From CAIVND01 sp035532075 (GTDB lineage: Bacteria; Actinomycetota; Acidimicrobiia; Acidimicrobiales; Bog-793): a stretch of DNA of 14,988 nucleotides. The DNA lies in the NCBI GenBank assembly GCA_035532075.1, contig DATKRV010000079.1:1-14988 (forward strand), in the 5' to 3' direction. Position 1 is the stretch's first letter. The number at the start of each line of letters is the position of its first letter. Positions 13,873 to 14,988 of this stretch are shown here, in pieces. The notes under the pieces were generated by a model, which saw only the letters and a program-made list of their open reading frames with translations, had not been told where the DNA came from and did not search any database. A program made the translations under genes and the position numbers.

Positions 13873-14760
13873 ATGCCTCACGAAGATGACGAGTCGCCGG
13901 TAGTGCTCGTTCGTAGCAACGCGAATGATCACGCGGTCGAGTTCGTGTCTGCGGATCGTGCGACTGTTACCGATGCCGTATCGTTGGGTCTCCTTTGGCA
14001 GAAATTTTGGGCACGCCGCGATCACGAAGAGCGCAATAACCTCGTCCTCGCGTACAAGGGGATCGTGCACACCGTCGCCACGCGTCTACCGGCTGATATT
14101 CGCGCAAACTGGAGCCTGGATGATCTTAAAAGTTCCGGACTTCTCGGACTTATCGAGGCGATAGGCCAATTTGACGAGGGCTCTCAAATATCTCTCTTTC
14201 CCGCCTACGCTCAACAGCGGATTCGGGGGGCAATCTATGATGAATTGCGCCGACTTGATTGGCTTCCCCGCACGATCCGTCGTCGCGTCATCACCTATCG
14301 CGTGGCCGTAGACGATCTCATAAGCGAGTTGGGGCGCATGCCGAACCGAGCTGAGGTCATGAGTTCGATGGGTGTCGACCCGAACGCGGAGTGCGAACTA
14401 GAACAACAGGTCCAGTCTTCCCAGCTCACACACTTTCTCCAGCCCGAAGACAAGGACAATTGGTCTGCCGCCTATCGTTCGATTGACCGTCTTATCTCGG
14501 ACGTCGCGGAGCAGCCGGAGTCAAAACTCTTGGCGAGTGAACGTATATCAACGTTGCGGGCAGCGATCACGAAGCTCCCCGAACGCCAGAGGACGGTAGT
14601 GACACTGCACTTTTTCGGAGGTCTCACACAAGACCAAATTGGTGCAATTCTCGGCGTCAGTAATTCACGGGTCTCTCAGATCGAGGTTGCCGCGATTAAG
14701 GCGCTCCGCTACCTGTTACGCGGGGATAACAAGTCTCCGCTCTCTGCATCAACGGGCTAG
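13873..14760 (+). CDS. FliA/WhiG-family alternative sigma factor, copy 2
   Basis: A 295-residue paralogue of the sigma factor at 2452, with exactly the same length and roughly three quarters identical from residue 36 on by eye. The first 35 residues and the last dozen differ almost completely. Core motifs are unchanged: NWSLDDLKSSGLLGLIEAI, YAQQRIRGAIYDELRRLDW, LPRTIRRRVITYRVAVDD and the region 4 helix-turn-helix LTQDQIGAILGVSNSRVSQIE. A 20-residue block just before region 4 (about 183-200) is the most diverged internal part. Because the promoter-reading regions are nearly identical, both copies probably read the same promoters and differ in control or timing through the N-terminus. The ATG at 13873 is chosen from the shared promoter; an ATG at 13864 overlaps the -10 box. 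A likely terminator follows the stop. No anti-sigma gene is adjacent. Confidence 0.93.
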   Translation: MPHEDDESPVVLVRSNANDHAVEFVSADRATVTDAVSLGLLWQKFWARRDHEERNNLVLAYKGIVHTVATRLPADIRANWSLDDLKSSGLLGLIEAIGQFDEGSQISLFPAYAQQRIRGAIYDELRRLDWLPRTIRRRVITYRVAVDDLISELGRMPNRAEVMSSMGVDPNAECELEQQVQSSQLTHFLQPEDKDNWSAAYRSIDRLISDVAEQPESKLLASERISTLRAAITKLPERQRTVVTLHFFGGLTQDQIGAILGVSNSRVSQIEVAAIKALRYLLRGDNKSPLSASTG

Positions 14761-14768
14761 CGAAACTG

Positions 14769-14790
14769 ACCGCGAAGTTGTCGTCGCGGT
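14769..14790 (+). terminator. Hairpin just after the second sigma gene
   Basis: ACCGCGA (14769-14775) and TCGCGGT (14784-14790) form a perfect 7-bp GC-rich stem with an 8-base loop, starting 9 bases after the stop codon. Only a weak TACGTTC follows instead of a T-run, so termination would be of the T-poor kind seen in actinobacteria. No equivalent hairpin follows the first sigma gene. Confidence 0.5.
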
Positions 14791-14874
14791 TACGTTCAAA
14801 ATGCGTTGGAAATGAGCGTCGCGGCCGTTCACTGTCCAAGAGGACTCAAGATCGCTCAATGATCGCATTACTCT

Positions 14875-14910
14875 GAGTACCCGGTGCATCAGAGTACCCG
14901 GTGCATCAGA
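14875..14910. repeat. 17-bp perfect tandem duplication
   Basis: GAGTACCCGGTGCATCA is present at 14875-14891 and exactly repeated at 14892-14908, followed by GA. It lies in the roughly 200 bases of non-coding DNA after the second sigma gene, in which I see no other feature. It is probably a recent slippage duplication. Confidence 0.95.
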
Positions 14911-14988
14911 CGCAGCTTTTGCGAATAGATGTCGCTTGTCCCGCCTCACCTCTCAACCGAACGAAGTCAGGTTAAATCTTTTTCCGGT

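Overview
This window looks like a chromosomal segment from an actinobacterium of moderate GC content, roughly the mid-50s by eye. The evidence is two WhiG/FliA-family sigma factors, a DICT-type sensory domain, promoters that place the transcription start at or next to the ATG (leaderless mRNAs), and a secreted Ig-like repeat protein. An acidimicrobial or similar deep-branching actinobacterial lineage is possible, but this is a guess and I did not compute composition.

Layout. Bases 1-1347 (minus) hold the N-terminal part of a secreted Ig-like repeat surface protein that runs off the left edge. Bases 1348-2451 are mostly non-coding, with two inverted-repeat sites and a likely decayed oligopeptide ABC-transporter ATPase fragment (2018-2320, minus). 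At 2452-3339 (plus) is the first FliA/WhiG-type sigma factor, convergent with a DICT-GGDEF protein (3559-4677, minus). After a 0.7 kb gap with a heptamer repeat and a strong hairpin comes a small SpeD/AdoMet-decarboxylase-like gene (5448-5855, plus), convergent at 12 bp with a small Cys-rich putative zinc-ribbon protein (5868-6119, minus). A membrane-anchored GGDEF-EAL protein (6382-8805, minus) is followed by a gap holding a degenerate IS3-family transposase tail and a second heptamer repeat. Then comes a GT2 glycosyltransferase with a C-terminal PilZ domain (9559-11514, minus), about 2.2 kb with no recognisable gene, and a second sigma factor paralogous to the first (13873-14760, plus).

How the genes may work together. 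Three of the recognisable genes make, break or sense c-di-GMP: DICT-GGDEF, GGDEF-EAL and PilZ-glycosyltransferase. They are bracketed by two sigma factors of the family that c-di-GMP controls in Streptomyces, where RsiG sequesters WhiG when loaded with c-di-GMP. Upstream of both the GGDEF-EAL gene and the PilZ-glycosyltransferase gene I see the same FliA/WhiG-like promoter pattern: TSAA, 16 bases, then GCCGTTAGC. The two sigma genes share a different, housekeeping-type promoter: TTGCGA, 18 bases, then TAAGAT or TAGAAT, then 7 bases to the ATG. The most interesting reading is a local circuit in which one or both WhiG-like sigmas switch on c-di-GMP turnover and a c-di-GMP-gated polysaccharide synthase. 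The promoter matches are seen in the sequence; the circuit is inference. No anti-sigma factor is recognisable in the window.

The long gene-poor stretches, transporter and transposase remnants and several tandem repeats suggest an accessory, slowly decaying region. I saw no tRNA, rRNA or CRISPR array.
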